Below, piece by piece: positions 35,607 to 45,298 of a stretch of 64,000 bases of DNA. This stretch comes from Azophilus sp963663395 (GTDB taxonomy: Bacteria > Pseudomonadota > Gammaproteobacteria > Pseudomonadales > Azotimanducaceae): NCBI GenBank assembly GCA_963663395.1, contig OY760226.1, forward strand, positions 1,550,001-1,614,000, in the 5' to 3' direction. Both the position numbers and the translations under genes were made by a program. The first letter of the stretch is position 1. Each line of letters begins with the position of its first letter. The notes beneath the pieces were generated by a model. It ran no database searches, was not told where the DNA came from, and was given only the letters and a program-made list of their open reading frames with translations.

Positions 35607-38600
35607 GGGAAGGCCGCGCTGGCGGGTTGGCCGGCGCGCCCTGGCAGCATGGCCCGCAGCCGCTCGACCAGGACCAGGATGGCGGGCAGCAGCAGCAGGA
35701 TGCCGAAACTCGCGAAGATCAGGCCCCCGGCCAGGCTGACCACCAGGGGAATGAGAAACCTCAGGATCTCCGACTTGTCGTAGAGCAGGGGCGCGAGACC
35801 CACGACAGTGGTTACCGTCGTGAGCACGATGGGCCGCGCGCGCAGCTGCGTTGCCTGCATGACGGCATCGCTCACGGACAACCGCGGTTCATCCCGGCGA
35901 ATCCGGTTGTACCGGTCGAGCAGCACCAGCGAGTCGTTGATGACCACGCCCGTGACCGCGATCAGCCCGAAAATGGAGGAGAGCGTCAGGTCGTAACCCA
36001 GCACCCAGTGCAGGTAGATAGACCCGGCGAACGCCAGCGGAATGCCGAGCAGCACGTAGAACGGCTGCAGGATGCTGCGCAGCTGGATGGCGACGAGCAC
36101 GAAGATCAGGAGGACGGCTGCCGGGAAATAGACGCCGAGGCTCCTCCCCACCTTGGCCGTGTCGCGCCTGGTACCGTCAGGCAGAATCGAAAGCCCCGGG
36201 TATTTCTGCCTGAGCTCCGGCAGCCAGCTTCCCTCGATGAGCCCGCCGAGTTCCCTGGAGCTGGTCATCGCCACGTTGTAGAAGGCGTTCACCGAGGCCG
36301 CGGGCAAGCCGTCGATGCGCTGGCGCTGCTTGAGGTCCTGGGTCTGGGCGATCTCGGCGATACTGGAAAAGGCCGCCACGTCGCCGTTCGGCAGGCCGAT
36401 GAGTTCGTCGTGAAGATCGCTGGTTCGTGCGCGCTTTTCGACGGGGTATCGCGCCATGACCTCGATTTCTTCCTTGTGCCGCACCACCTGGTCCACTTCC
36501 GCCCCGTAGAAGCGGTCGCGCAGTTGCCTCGCCAGCGCCATGGCGGTCAGGCCCGAAGAACGTCCGGCGTCCGTCAGGTGAACCTCGTAGCGAACGTTGC
36601 CCAGCTCGAGCGTGTCGTCGATCTGATAGATGAAGGGGTGGTTCTTCATCCGCTCCTTCAGCTCGCTTGCCGCGGCGACCACGGTGTCGTCATCGGGGTG
36701 CAGCAGCGCGTAGCCGAGACTGGAGGCGGTGGCCGTGCGGGTCGTGGGGAATGCCAGCTTGTCCGATCCGCGCACGACGCCGATATTGTCGATCCAGAGC
36801 TGCTTGATCTCGTCGGTGGTAATGGCCCGTTCCGGGGGCAGGTTCAGGCGCAACTGGACGGTTGCCAGGTGGGGCGCCGGGTCGGGGACTTCCGCGCCCA
36901 GCATGGTTTCGACGCCCTTGTGCTGGCCGACGATCACGTTGATGGCGTTGACCCCCGTCCCGCCGGCTTCGCGATTGGCCGCCCAGGCGGCCTGGACGAT
37001 GCGCTCGACAGCGCGCACCGTGTCGCCGAAAGTGGAACCCGCCGTCATGGTCAGGTCGGCCTGCAGCTTCTGCTCGTCGAGCCGGTTGTCCGCGGCGTTG
37101 TAGCGCACGGCATTGCCCGTAAACAGGCTGACGGCGACCAGAACGAGCAGCGCAACGCCTGCAATCGCCACCAGCGGGCGGCGCACCGAGAAAGCGATGC
37201 CCGGCATCAGCCGCCGGTCGATGAATCCCTGAAAGGCACCACCCGCCCTCGCCTGTATCAGGGTCAGGGGCCAGCGGCTCAGATCGCGCTCGCCGGACAG
37301 GTGCGCGGGCAGCAGCAGGAAGCAGTCGATGAGCGAAAGCAGCAGTACGGCGAGTACGCCGATGCCCGTGTAGCTGAACATCTGCCCCAGGTTGCCGTCG
37401 AGCGGCAGCAGTACGGAGAATGCGACCATGGTCGTCAGCACGCCGACCAGGACTGGCGCCATGACTTCCCGGGCGCCGCGGATCGATGCTTCACGGGCCG
37501 GAACGCCGAGCGCGCGCAGGCGGGCGATGTTCTCGCCCACGACAATGGCATCGTCGACCACGATGCCGATGATCATGGCGATGCCCCAGACGATGAACCA
37601 GCTGATCGATATGCCGAGCAGGTACAGGAGAATGAAGGAACCGATGATCGCGGTGGGAATGCCGATGCCGATCCACACCCCGACGCGCAGGTCGAACAGG
37701 AGGATCAGCAGGATGAAGACCAGCGCCGCGCTGATCATGCCGTTGTTGGCAACGGACTGCAGCGGCTTCTTGATCTTGTAGGTTTCGTCCAGCCACAGTT
37801 CGACAGCGGTTCCCGGGGGCGCGGTGTAGGTGGGCAGGAAGCGCTCGACCTCGGCGATGACATCGTCCGGGTCCGCCCGGGGAGGCGCCTGCACATGCAC
37901 GAAGACCGCGGGCACACCGTTGACGGTATTGATGAGCGGGTCGTCGATGAACCCGTCGCGGACGGTGGCGATGTCGCCGAGCCGGACGATGGCGCCGTCG
38001 GGCCGGCTGAGAATGACGATGTCCCGAAACTCCTCCCCCCGCACGCGTTTGTCCATCATGCTCATGACGATGGTCCCGGATTCCGTGCGGATGCTGCCGC
38101 CGGTCACGTTCACCGAGGCCCGGCGGACGAGCGCCACGACTTCGGCGATGGTCAGGTGATGCCGGCGCAGTCTCGATTCGTCGATGTCGATCTGGATTTC
38201 CCGCTCCCGGGCGCCGATGAGTTCGACGATGCCCACATTGGGCAGCAGCAGGAGCTGTTCGCGCAGGTCCTCCGCCGTGCGCCGGAGTTGGTTCTCGCCG
38301 GCCGTCGGCGAAGTGACGGCGAGCGACACCACTTCCCTGACGATCTCCTTGCGGACCACTTCCGGTGGGTCGGCGTTCGGGGGAGGAAAGTCCTCGATGC
38401 GTTCCACGGCGGTTCGCACCGTCTCCAGCCGTGAGACTGAGTCGACCCATTGCTTCAGCTCGATGAGAACCTCGGCGCGGCCCTCCCAGGCATTGGAGGT
38501 GATCCGGTCCACCCCGTCGAGGCCGGCGATGCTCTCCTCGATGCGGCGAATGATGTCCTCTTCGACTTCCCGCGGCGTTGCGCCGTCGTAGGGCACGTTC

Positions 38601-38782
38601 ACCGCAATGGTTCGCAGGTCGAGTTCCGGATAGCGTTCGATGGTGCTGTTGAAGATTGCGACGACGCCGAGCACCAGCAGCAGGAAGGTGATCAGGTAGA
38701 CGGCGATGTGGTTGCGCGCGAAGTAATCGATCAACGACGGCGGCCCTTTTGCGGAGGCGCTCGGATTGTTCGTTTCGCTCAT
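35603..38782 (-). CDS. RND efflux permease subunit (second of three)
   Basis: 1059-residue AcrB-type permease with 12 predicted membrane helices and two large periplasmic loops. The TM4 Asp pair is near residue 410 (IGIVVDDAIVVGEN), and TM10 reads TGVVINDSLVLLDRYNR with Asn where AcrB has the relay lysine, as is common in this subfamily. The ATG at 38782 was preferred to an upstream in-frame TTG at 38806. It starts 37 bases after the first permease and its stop overlaps the third permease start by 4 bases. It probably forms a mixed trimer with one or both neighbours, as MdtB and MdtC do. Confidence 0.9.
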   Translation of the reverse strand: MSETNNPSASAKGPPSLIDYFARNHIAVYLITFLLLVLGVVAIFNSTIERYPELDLRTIAVNVPYDGATPREVEEDIIRRIEESIAGLDGVDRITSNAWEGRAEVLIELKQWVDSVSRLETVRTAVERIEDFPPPNADPPEVVRKEIVREVVSLAVTSPTAGENQLRRTAEDLREQLLLLPNVGIVELIGAREREIQIDIDESRLRRHHLTIAEVVALVRRASVNVTGGSIRTESGTIVMSMMDKRVRGEEFRDIVILSRPDGAIVRLGDIATVRDGFIDDPLINTVNGVPAVFVHVQAPPRADPDDVIAEVERFLPTYTAPPGTAVELWLDETYKIKKPLQSVANNGMISAALVFILLILLFDLRVGVWIGIGIPTAIIGSFILLYLLGISISWFIVWGIAMIIGIVVDDAIVVGENIARLRALGVPAREASIRGAREVMAPVLVGVLTTMVAFSVLLPLDGNLGQMFSYTGIGVLAVLLLSLIDCFLLLPAHLSGERDLSRWPLTLIQARAGGAFQGFIDRRLMPGIAFSVRRPLVAIAGVALLVLVAVSLFTGNAVRYNAADNRLDEQKLQADLTMTAGSTFGDTVRAVERIVQAAWAANREAGGTGVNAINVIVGQHKGVETMLGAEVPDPAPHLATVQLRLNLPPERAITTDEIKQLWIDNIGVVRGSDKLAFPTTRTATASSLGYALLHPDDDTVVAAASELKERMKNHPFIYQIDDTLELGNVRYEVHLTDAGRSSGLTAMALARQLRDRFYGAEVDQVVRHKEEIEVMARYPVEKRARTSDLHDELIGLPNGDVAAFSSIAEIAQTQDLKQRQRIDGLPAASVNAFYNVAMTSSRELGGLIEGSWLPELRQKYPGLSILPDGTRRDTAKVGRSLGVYFPAAVLLIFVLVAIQLRSILQPFYVLLGIPLAFAGSIYLHWVLGYDLTLSSIFGLIAVTGVVINDSLVLLDRYNRIRRDEPRLSVSDAVMQATQLRARPIVLTTVTTVVGLAPLLYDKSEILRFLIPLVVSLAGGLIFASFGILLLLPAILVLVERLRAMLPGRAGQPASAAFP

Positions 38783-38819
38783 CGGTCGCTCATCGGGCGT
38801 CGCCAAACCGCCGGCAACG

Positions 38820-41800
38820 TCAGCCCGCGAACCGCCGGCGGCCGAGCCGCCCCTTCGCCAATTCCACCATCATGATGACCGACGGCAGGAAGAACAGCAG
38901 GCCGATGCCCGCGAACACCAGGCCGAAGGCGATGCTCACCACCAGCGGAATCAGGAACTGGATGGCCTCGTCGCCGCTGAACAGGATGGGCAGCAGGCCG
39001 AGCAGGGTGGTCACGCTGGTGAGCAGGATTGCCCGGGCGCGCTGCCGGGTGGCCGCGGAAATGGCCGCGATTTCCGGGATGTCCGAGTCCCGGACCATCT
39101 GGTTGTACCGGTACATCAGCAGGATCGTGTCGTTGACGATGACGCCGGAAACCGCGATCAGGCCGAATACCGACGTGTTGCTGAACCCGTAACCCAGCAC
39201 CAGGTGGCCGAGCACCGCGCCCACGAACGCCATGGGAATGCCCGCCAGGGCCAAGAGCGGCTGCACGAAACTGCGCAGGAACGAGGCGATCAGGCAGTAC
39301 ATGACCAGCAATGCAATGGGCACCGAGAGCGCCAGGATGTCCGTGAGGCGCTGCATGTCCCGGTTCGCCCCGTGCTTGCGGATCTGGATATCGGGGTAGC
39401 GGCTCTCCAGGCCCGGGAGCATCCGCGTCTCCACCTCATCGGCAAGGTCGCCGGCGAACAGCCGCGTGGCATGGTATCCGGCGGTGACCACCGCGGCGCT
39501 GCGCCCGTCGATGCGCAGCCGGTTTGCGATGCCGCGGGTTTCCGTGATCTCGGCCACCGTGTACAGCGGAACCTGTTCCCGGCTGGCCGGCAGGTTGATG
39601 CGTTCGTTCAGCAGCTCCGCGTAGCTGGTGCGCCGGTCCTCGGGGTAGCGCACCATCACCAGAACCTCCTCCCGGCCCCGCTGGATGCGTTGCGCTTCGG
39701 CGCCGTAGAAGCCGTTGCGCAACTGGGTGGCGACCAATGCCGCGCTCAGGCCGGCCGCATGACCGGCGGCGTTCAGGCGCACATCGAAACGGCGCTTGCC
39801 CCGCTCGATCGAGTCGTTGACCCGGCCGATCCCGTCAAGCCTGGTGAGAGCCTCGCGCAATTCCCCGGCGGCATCGGCGAGAACGTCGGGGTCCGGATGC
39901 ATCAGCGCATACGACAGCGTGCTCGATGTCTGCGTCTGCCTGGTGGGGAAGCTCACCGACTCCACGCCTGGCATGTCGGCCAGGGAAAGGCGCCAGCGGT
40001 GCTGCAGTTCTTCGATGGTCACGCCGCGCACATCCGGCGGATTGAGCCGCAGCTGCACCGAGGCCAGATTGCCCCGGTACCGGCCCGCATCGGCGCCCCG
40101 GTAGGTTTCCATGGGGAAGTGACGGCCGATGGCCACGGCTGTTGCATCGACCGCCCGGCCGCCGAATTCGCCGTTCACGCGTGCCGCTGCAGCGACCGCA
40201 TATTCCGTGGCGGCCTGCAGGTCTTCGGGCCGTGCGTCACTGGGCAGCACCAGGTCGACCTGGACGTTCTTCTCGTCCACCACCCGCAGGCTCGGGTCGA
40301 AATTGACGATGCCGAACACAAGCAGGCAGGCGGCAACCAGGACGCTGCCTGCAACGATGACCGGCGGCCACTGCAGGCGCCGCACCGACCAGGAAATCAG
40401 GGGAACGATCCTGGCTTCGATGACCGCCTGGACGGCGGCATGGCACCGCTGTTGAATCGCCGCAAGGGGCCAGGCGCTCCAGCGCCCCGATCTGGCCAGG
40501 TGGCCGGGGAGGACGATGGCCGCTTCGAACAGCGACAGCAGCAGCACGACCACGACCACGATCGGGATAACGGCAAACATCTGCCCGATCACCCCGTCGA
40601 GCGGCAGCAGTGTGGCGAATGCCGCCATGGTGGTGAAGGCGCCGACCGCAATGGGAGCGATGACTTCCCGGGTGCCGGCAATGGCGCCCTCGGCGCCCGT
40701 TGCGCCCCGGTCCCGGTGGGTGGCGATGTTCTCGCCCACCACGATCGCGTCGTCCACGACGATGCCGATCAGTATGAAGAATGCGAACAGCGTGATGACA
40801 TTCAGGGTGAGGCCGAAGAAGGGAAAGACGATCAGCGAGGCCACGAACACCACCGGAACGCCGAGCGCCACCCAGGTCGCGATGCGCAGGTCGAACAGCA
40901 GCATGAGCGCGGCGAACACCAGGATCAGGCCGAATATCCCGTTCTTGATGATCAGGTACGTGCGGTCCTCGACCGCCCAGGTCTCGTCTTCCCAGATGGC
41001 CACCCCGACGGTGTCGGCGGCCTCGAAGCCCGCCAGGTAGTCGCGCACCTGAGCACTCGCTTTCTGGGGGGAGGTATCGGCGGAGACCTTGACCTGGAGA
41101 AAAATGGTGGGCACGCCGTTGACGGTGGTGACGGTGTCGTGCTCCAGCAGGCTGTCGTGCAGCCGGGCGATGTCGCCGAGGCGTACCAGCGACCCGTCCG
41201 CCCGGGCGATGACCACCACGTCGGCGAACTGGCCGGCGTAGTCGCGTTTCGCCAGCGTGCTCATGATGATGTCGCCCGACCCGGTGCGCAGTTCGCCGCC
41301 GGTGACGTTCACCGAGGTGCGCCGGATGGCGCTGACCACGTGGTCCAGGGTAATGCCGTACTGGCGCAGCGTCTCCTCGCTGAGCTCGATCTGAATCTCC
41401 TGGTCCTTCGTTCCGAACAGCTCGATGATGGATATGCCGGACAGCAGCAGCAGCCGGTCCCTCAGCGACTCCGCCGCAAGGCGCAGTTGGTAAGGGTCCA
41501 GTGCCCCGGAACTCACGGCAACGGTCAGCACGTTGCGGCTGACCTCGACCTTGGTGACTTCCGGCTCGTCGGCATTGAGCGGCGGGAAATCCTCGATGCG
41601 ATCGATGGCCGTGCGCACGAAATTCAGGGTGTCGATGTCGTCGGCGAAGGGTTCCATTTCCACGTCGACGACGGCCAGTTCCTCCCGGGAACTGGAGATG
41701 GTGCGAGCGACGCCGATGGTGCCCACCAGGCTTTCCTCGATGCGCTTGACGATGTCTTCCTCGACTTCCGCGGGGGTCGCGGCCGGGTAAGGGACTTCGA

Positions 41801-41984
41801 TGCGGACGATGCGCGGGTCGTACTTGGGGAAGGTTTCGAGGGTGATCAGGTCGGAGGCGATCAGCCCGCCGACAAACAGCAGGAACAGCAGTACGTTGGC
41901 GGCGACGGGATTGCGGGCGAAGTAGGCGATGACGCCCCGGTGCGCGTCCGCTTCCGGAACACCGATGCTTGCAGATTCAGCCAT
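38820..41984 (-). CDS. RND efflux permease subunit (first of three)
   Basis: 1054-residue AcrB-type permease. The N-terminal TM1 region (YFARNPVAANVLLFLLFVGG), the TM4 Asp411-Asp412 pair (IGIVVDDAIVVGENIATHRD) and TM10 SGVIVNDTILLMYRYNQ are intact. The periplasmic blocks are regular for the family. It follows the nearer membrane-fusion gene by 42 bases. Substrates are unknown. Closest in sequence style to the second permease, from which it is clearly distinct, so this is not a recent duplication. Confidence 0.92.
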   Translation of the reverse strand: MAESASIGVPEADAHRGVIAYFARNPVAANVLLFLLFVGGLIASDLITLETFPKYDPRIVRIEVPYPAATPAEVEEDIVKRIEESLVGTIGVARTISSSREELAVVDVEMEPFADDIDTLNFVRTAIDRIEDFPPLNADEPEVTKVEVSRNVLTVAVSSGALDPYQLRLAAESLRDRLLLLSGISIIELFGTKDQEIQIELSEETLRQYGITLDHVVSAIRRTSVNVTGGELRTGSGDIIMSTLAKRDYAGQFADVVVIARADGSLVRLGDIARLHDSLLEHDTVTTVNGVPTIFLQVKVSADTSPQKASAQVRDYLAGFEAADTVGVAIWEDETWAVEDRTYLIIKNGIFGLILVFAALMLLFDLRIATWVALGVPVVFVASLIVFPFFGLTLNVITLFAFFILIGIVVDDAIVVGENIATHRDRGATGAEGAIAGTREVIAPIAVGAFTTMAAFATLLPLDGVIGQMFAVIPIVVVVVLLLSLFEAAIVLPGHLARSGRWSAWPLAAIQQRCHAAVQAVIEARIVPLISWSVRRLQWPPVIVAGSVLVAACLLVFGIVNFDPSLRVVDEKNVQVDLVLPSDARPEDLQAATEYAVAAAARVNGEFGGRAVDATAVAIGRHFPMETYRGADAGRYRGNLASVQLRLNPPDVRGVTIEELQHRWRLSLADMPGVESVSFPTRQTQTSSTLSYALMHPDPDVLADAAGELREALTRLDGIGRVNDSIERGKRRFDVRLNAAGHAAGLSAALVATQLRNGFYGAEAQRIQRGREEVLVMVRYPEDRRTSYAELLNERINLPASREQVPLYTVAEITETRGIANRLRIDGRSAAVVTAGYHATRLFAGDLADEVETRMLPGLESRYPDIQIRKHGANRDMQRLTDILALSVPIALLVMYCLIASFLRSFVQPLLALAGIPMAFVGAVLGHLVLGYGFSNTSVFGLIAVSGVIVNDTILLMYRYNQMVRDSDIPEIAAISAATRQRARAILLTSVTTLLGLLPILFSGDEAIQFLIPLVVSIAFGLVFAGIGLLFFLPSVIMMVELAKGRLGRRRFAG

Positions 41985-42026
41985 GGCGGATTCCCTGCCT
42001 GCGCGGTACTGGGGCTGCCCGGGTGC

Positions 42027-43190
42027 CTATTGCGCCGCTCCGGCGGGTACGGCGTTTACGCCCAGGCCTTCGCGCGCGCCTGGGACGCGGCCCACCACGA
42101 TGCCGTCACGGGTGTCGAACGCCCGGACCAGCCAGCCCCCGTCGCTGTAGCCCACCGAAGCGGGGGTGTGTGCGGTGAGGGTGCCGTCATCGACCAGCCA
42201 GACGCTGCCGTTGATCTGCAGTGCGGATTCGGGCAGCACGAACAGGTCGTCCTGCATCGGCCCTTCCACGGTCACGTCCGCAAAGGTGCCGGGCGGCGGC
42301 AGCATTTCCGCGTTCTCCTGGTCGAGCACCTCGAGGTACAGGCTTGCCAGGCGCGTCTCGATATCGACCTCCTTCGAGACCCGTTCGACCACCGTCTCGT
42401 AGGCCCGGCCGTCGGCGACCGCGACGGCCCTCTTGCCGATGACCGGTCGCAGTGAATTCAGGTCGAAGGCCGAGATGCGGGCGCGCACCCGCAACTGATT
42501 CTTCGCATAGACTTCACCGACGTTCGTGACCACCCGTTCCACCACCTGCCCGGGGGACAGGGCGGTGGTGCGCACGTATCCGTCGAACGGCATCCGGATC
42601 CTGGTCTCGTCCAGAGCGATCTCCGCCAGCGCGATCTTGTTGCGGGCGATTTCGATCAGAGCCTCGGCTTCCTCGATAGTACCTTCGGTGGCGAGCCAGG
42701 GGTTCAGGTGCCCACCGGGAAATTTCGTCTTGAACTGCGGAGCCCGCGCCGCCTCGTCCAGCCGCTGCTTCAGGTTTTCCTGTGCGGCAACCAGCTTGAG
42801 TTTCGCGTTCGCCACGATCAGTTCGAATTCGCGCGCGTCGATTCTCGCGAGTGTTTCGTTGGCGCGGAATTCGGTGCCGCTGCGGAAATTCTCCGACACC
42901 CAGACCACTTCGCCGGATGCCTCCGGTATCACCGCCACGTTGCCGAGCGTGCTCACCGTGCCGGTCAGCACCACCTTGTGGGATGCCCGGGTTGCGACCG
43001 GCTCGATGACCGCCGCGGTGGGCTCGACGCGGGCCTGGGCCAGATTCGGATCGATCTCGAGGAATTCGCGGCTGGGTGCGCGGGCGAAGAAGATCGCCGC
43101 CAGGATCGCCGCGACGATGACTGCCAGCTGCAGGATGCCGCGCCAGCGCGGCTGCTGTCCTGCATCGCCCGGCCCATCGGATTCCGGCAT
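42027..43190 (-). CDS. RND membrane-fusion (periplasmic adaptor) protein
   Basis: 387 residues. An N-terminal membrane anchor (about 19-36) is followed by a barrel-sandwich/lipoyl and coiled-coil hairpin pattern (EASGEVVWVSENFRSGTEFRANETLARID, then a helical stretch) and a beta-barrel domain (FDGYVRTTALSPGQVVER). It links the inner-membrane permease to an outer-membrane channel. The ATG at 43190 has GGAGG upstream. It is the second of two adaptors in this operon; pumps with two different adaptors exist (TriAB-TriC). Confidence 0.9.
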   Translation of the reverse strand: MPESDGPGDAGQQPRWRGILQLAVIVAAILAAIFFARAPSREFLEIDPNLAQARVEPTAAVIEPVATRASHKVVLTGTVSTLGNVAVIPEASGEVVWVSENFRSGTEFRANETLARIDAREFELIVANAKLKLVAAQENLKQRLDEAARAPQFKTKFPGGHLNPWLATEGTIEEAEALIEIARNKIALAEIALDETRIRMPFDGYVRTTALSPGQVVERVVTNVGEVYAKNQLRVRARISAFDLNSLRPVIGKRAVAVADGRAYETVVERVSKEVDIETRLASLYLEVLDQENAEMLPPPGTFADVTVEGPMQDDLFVLPESALQINGSVWLVDDGTLTAHTPASVGYSDGGWLVRAFDTRDGIVVGRVPGAREGLGVNAVPAGAAQ

Positions 43191-43360
43191 CTTTGCATCC
43201 TCCCTGTTCGGACTGGCGCGCCCGGCACGAACGGCCTCGGCGATTCCTGCCTGCGATCAGCGGTCAAGTATAGACGACGAAGTCGCCTTGTCGGCAGTCC
43301 CCGGCGGTCACTCCGTGACCTGTCTTGCAGCGAAGGCGCCGGTCAGACCAGACCGTCGCC

Positions 43361-44512
43361 TCAGGTGGTTTCCAGGGCGATGGGCCGAACGCGCTGCCCT
43401 TCGATGGCGTTGGCCAGTGTGGAGAGGCAGATCATCTCGCCGGTTTCCACGCCGCCCCGGATATAGACCGACTCGCCGGTCGTGCGCAGGACGTCGACGC
43501 CACGGAACGACAGGCGGCCGTCCTCGGCCACCACATAGACCCGGTCCCCTTCCTGCAGCGCGGTGCGTGGAACGACGATGACGTTTTCGACCCAGACGCC
43601 GAAGATTTCCGCTTCCACGAACAGGCCCACGGTCAACGGCGGTGCGTTGCCGGCCGGCTCGTACGGTGACGGTACCTGGGCGATGACGTTGACCATGCGC
43701 GTGCGTGGGTCGAGTTCACCCTCCGTACGCACCACATGGGCCTCCCAGGCGTGTTCGGCGCCGGCAAACTCGGCGCGCAGGATCACTTTCGGCATGGGCG
43801 TGCCGTCCTCCGTGCGCGCCAGCGACAGCGGCAGAAAGGCGAGGTCGACATCGCGCACGGGCAGGCGGACTTCGGCGTAGTCGATGGAGTAAAGGGTGGC
43901 GATCGTCTCCCCCCGGTTCACGAACTGGCCCACATCGACCCGCTCGGTGCGCACGCGGCCATCGTAGGGCGCCGTCAGGCGGGTGCGCGCGAGGTCGCGT
44001 TCGGCCCGGGCCAGGCTGGCCTCGGCCGCGCGCAGCGAGGCGCGGGCGATGGTGAGCCGGTTGAGGGCGTCGTCTCTTCTGGACTCGCTCACGGACTGGG
44101 TCTTGGCGAGTTCCTCCGCCCTGCGATGATCCTTCCCGGCGTTGTCGAGTTCGCTCCGGGCGGAGGCCAGGTGTGCCCGGGACTGTTCGAGGGCGACCTC
44201 GTAGTCGACACGTTCCACCTCCACCAGCACATCGCCCGTGGCGAAAAAGCCTCCGGTAACCATACCTGGCGCCACGGCGATCACCCTCCCCGCGACTTCC
44301 GATACCAGGTTGCTTTCGGTCTTCGGCAGCACTTCGCCGTGTGCGTCGACGGTCATCTGCACCCACCTGGGCAAGGCCGGCGCAGCGTGCACGACGGGAA
44401 TCTTCGGCGCCGCGGTGCTCTGCTGCAGTTCGGGCCCGGCCGCCACGATCATGACTGCCAGGGCTATGCCCGCGGCCAGCACCAGAAGGGCGCCGAGATA
44501 CTGCCTGATCAC
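43361..44512 (-). CDS. RND membrane-fusion (periplasmic adaptor) protein, first gene of efflux operon
   Basis: 383 residues. An N-terminal hydrophobic segment (about 7-25) anchors it. EVLPKTESNLVSEVAGRVIAVAPG starts the lipoyl half, an alpha-hairpin follows (about 100-165, rich in Ala, Glu and Arg), and PYDGRVRTERVDVGQFVNRGE re-enters the lipoyl half. The start is GTG at 44512 with a weak ribosome-binding site. About 90 bases upstream on the minus strand TTGAAC and TACTTT stand 17 bases apart, a weak promoter candidate. No outer-membrane TolC-like gene accompanies the operon. Confidence 0.9.
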   Translation of the reverse strand: MIRQYLGALLVLAAGIALAVMIVAAGPELQQSTAAPKIPVVHAAPALPRWVQMTVDAHGEVLPKTESNLVSEVAGRVIAVAPGMVTGGFFATGDVLVEVERVDYEVALEQSRAHLASARSELDNAGKDHRRAEELAKTQSVSESRRDDALNRLTIARASLRAAEASLARAERDLARTRLTAPYDGRVRTERVDVGQFVNRGETIATLYSIDYAEVRLPVRDVDLAFLPLSLARTEDGTPMPKVILRAEFAGAEHAWEAHVVRTEGELDPRTRMVNVIAQVPSPYEPAGNAPPLTVGLFVEAEIFGVWVENVIVVPRTALQEGDRVYVVAEDGRLSFRGVDVLRTTGESVYIRGGVETGEMICLSTLANAIEGQRVRPIALETT

Positions 44513-44704
44513 TTGCGGGCGAGACCCGTGCGCCCCGTGCAGGCGACGCTCTCGCGGCGCTTCGCAAACGGCGGGCTGGGTTGGCTCAGTGACATCCAGC
44601 CAAAGTAAGCGTCTTTGCAGGCGCGTTCAAGTGACCCGCCGCGGGCGGCGTCGGTGCTGCGGAGGCTGCCGGTGCCTCCGGGACACCGGGTGATGGCGGG
44701 CGGT

Positions 44705-45286
44705 TCAGTCGAGATCGGCGAGCAGGGCGGCGCGTATTTCGCCTTTCACCTTTACCTCGCAGCGCATGAAATCGTGATCAATGCCGAAACTGAGGGTCGC
44801 CCCGGACCTGAGAGCTTCGATGGACGGGGAATCGAGTTCGAAGCGCATGAAATGCACGGCGGCGGTCTTCTCCTCGGTGGACCTCTCGAGGTCCTCGTTG
44901 GCGTTGCAGCATATGCGGGGGCAGTCGCCCGCGCGTACCCAGACGCGGTGCTCCACGCCGCTGAGCGCCTCGAGTGCGCGCCGCCGCTCCTCGACGTCCG
45001 GATACTCGATCATGAAGGTCGCCTTCCAGTTGGCGCCGTCGGGGATGAGGGGGTTGTAGGCTTCGATCTCCTCCTCGATCAGAGCCGGCTCGAAGATGCG
45101 CTCCACCCGCAGCATCTCCTGCACCTGGTACTTCATGGTGGTGAAGTCCTCGAAGTAGAGCGTCGCGTGGTCGTTCAACGGCAGCTGCCGATGTTTCTTG
45201 TGGGCGATGACCGCGGCGCGGAACGCGGGCCGTTCCGTGGCGTACTGCTCCAGGCTCCAGAGCTTTGACCGGTCGAGCTTGTCCAT
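44705..45286 (-). CDS. DUF3501 family protein
   Basis: 193 residues. The N-terminal MDKLDRSKLWSLEQYATERPAFR and LYFEDFTTMKYQVQEMLRVERI are typical of DUF3501. This family recurs next to a CCG-domain Fe-S oxidoreductase and a rubrerythrin, exactly as here. No catalytic motif is known to me. It starts 12 bases after the Fe-S gene and ends the operon. Two alternative hairpins in the 45 bases after its stop (stems 44661-44666/44674-44679 and 44669-44674/4484-44689 region) may slow transcription but lack a T-run. Confidence 0.85.
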   Translation of the reverse strand: MDKLDRSKLWSLEQYATERPAFRAAVIAHKKHRQLPLNDHATLYFEDFTTMKYQVQEMLRVERIFEPALIEEEIEAYNPLIPDGANWKATFMIEYPDVEERRRALEALSGVEHRVWVRAGDCPRICCNANEDLERSTEEKTAAVHFMRFELDSPSIEALRSGATLSFGIDHDFMRCEVKVKGEIRAALLADLD

Positions 45287-45298
45287 GCCGGGCCCGCT

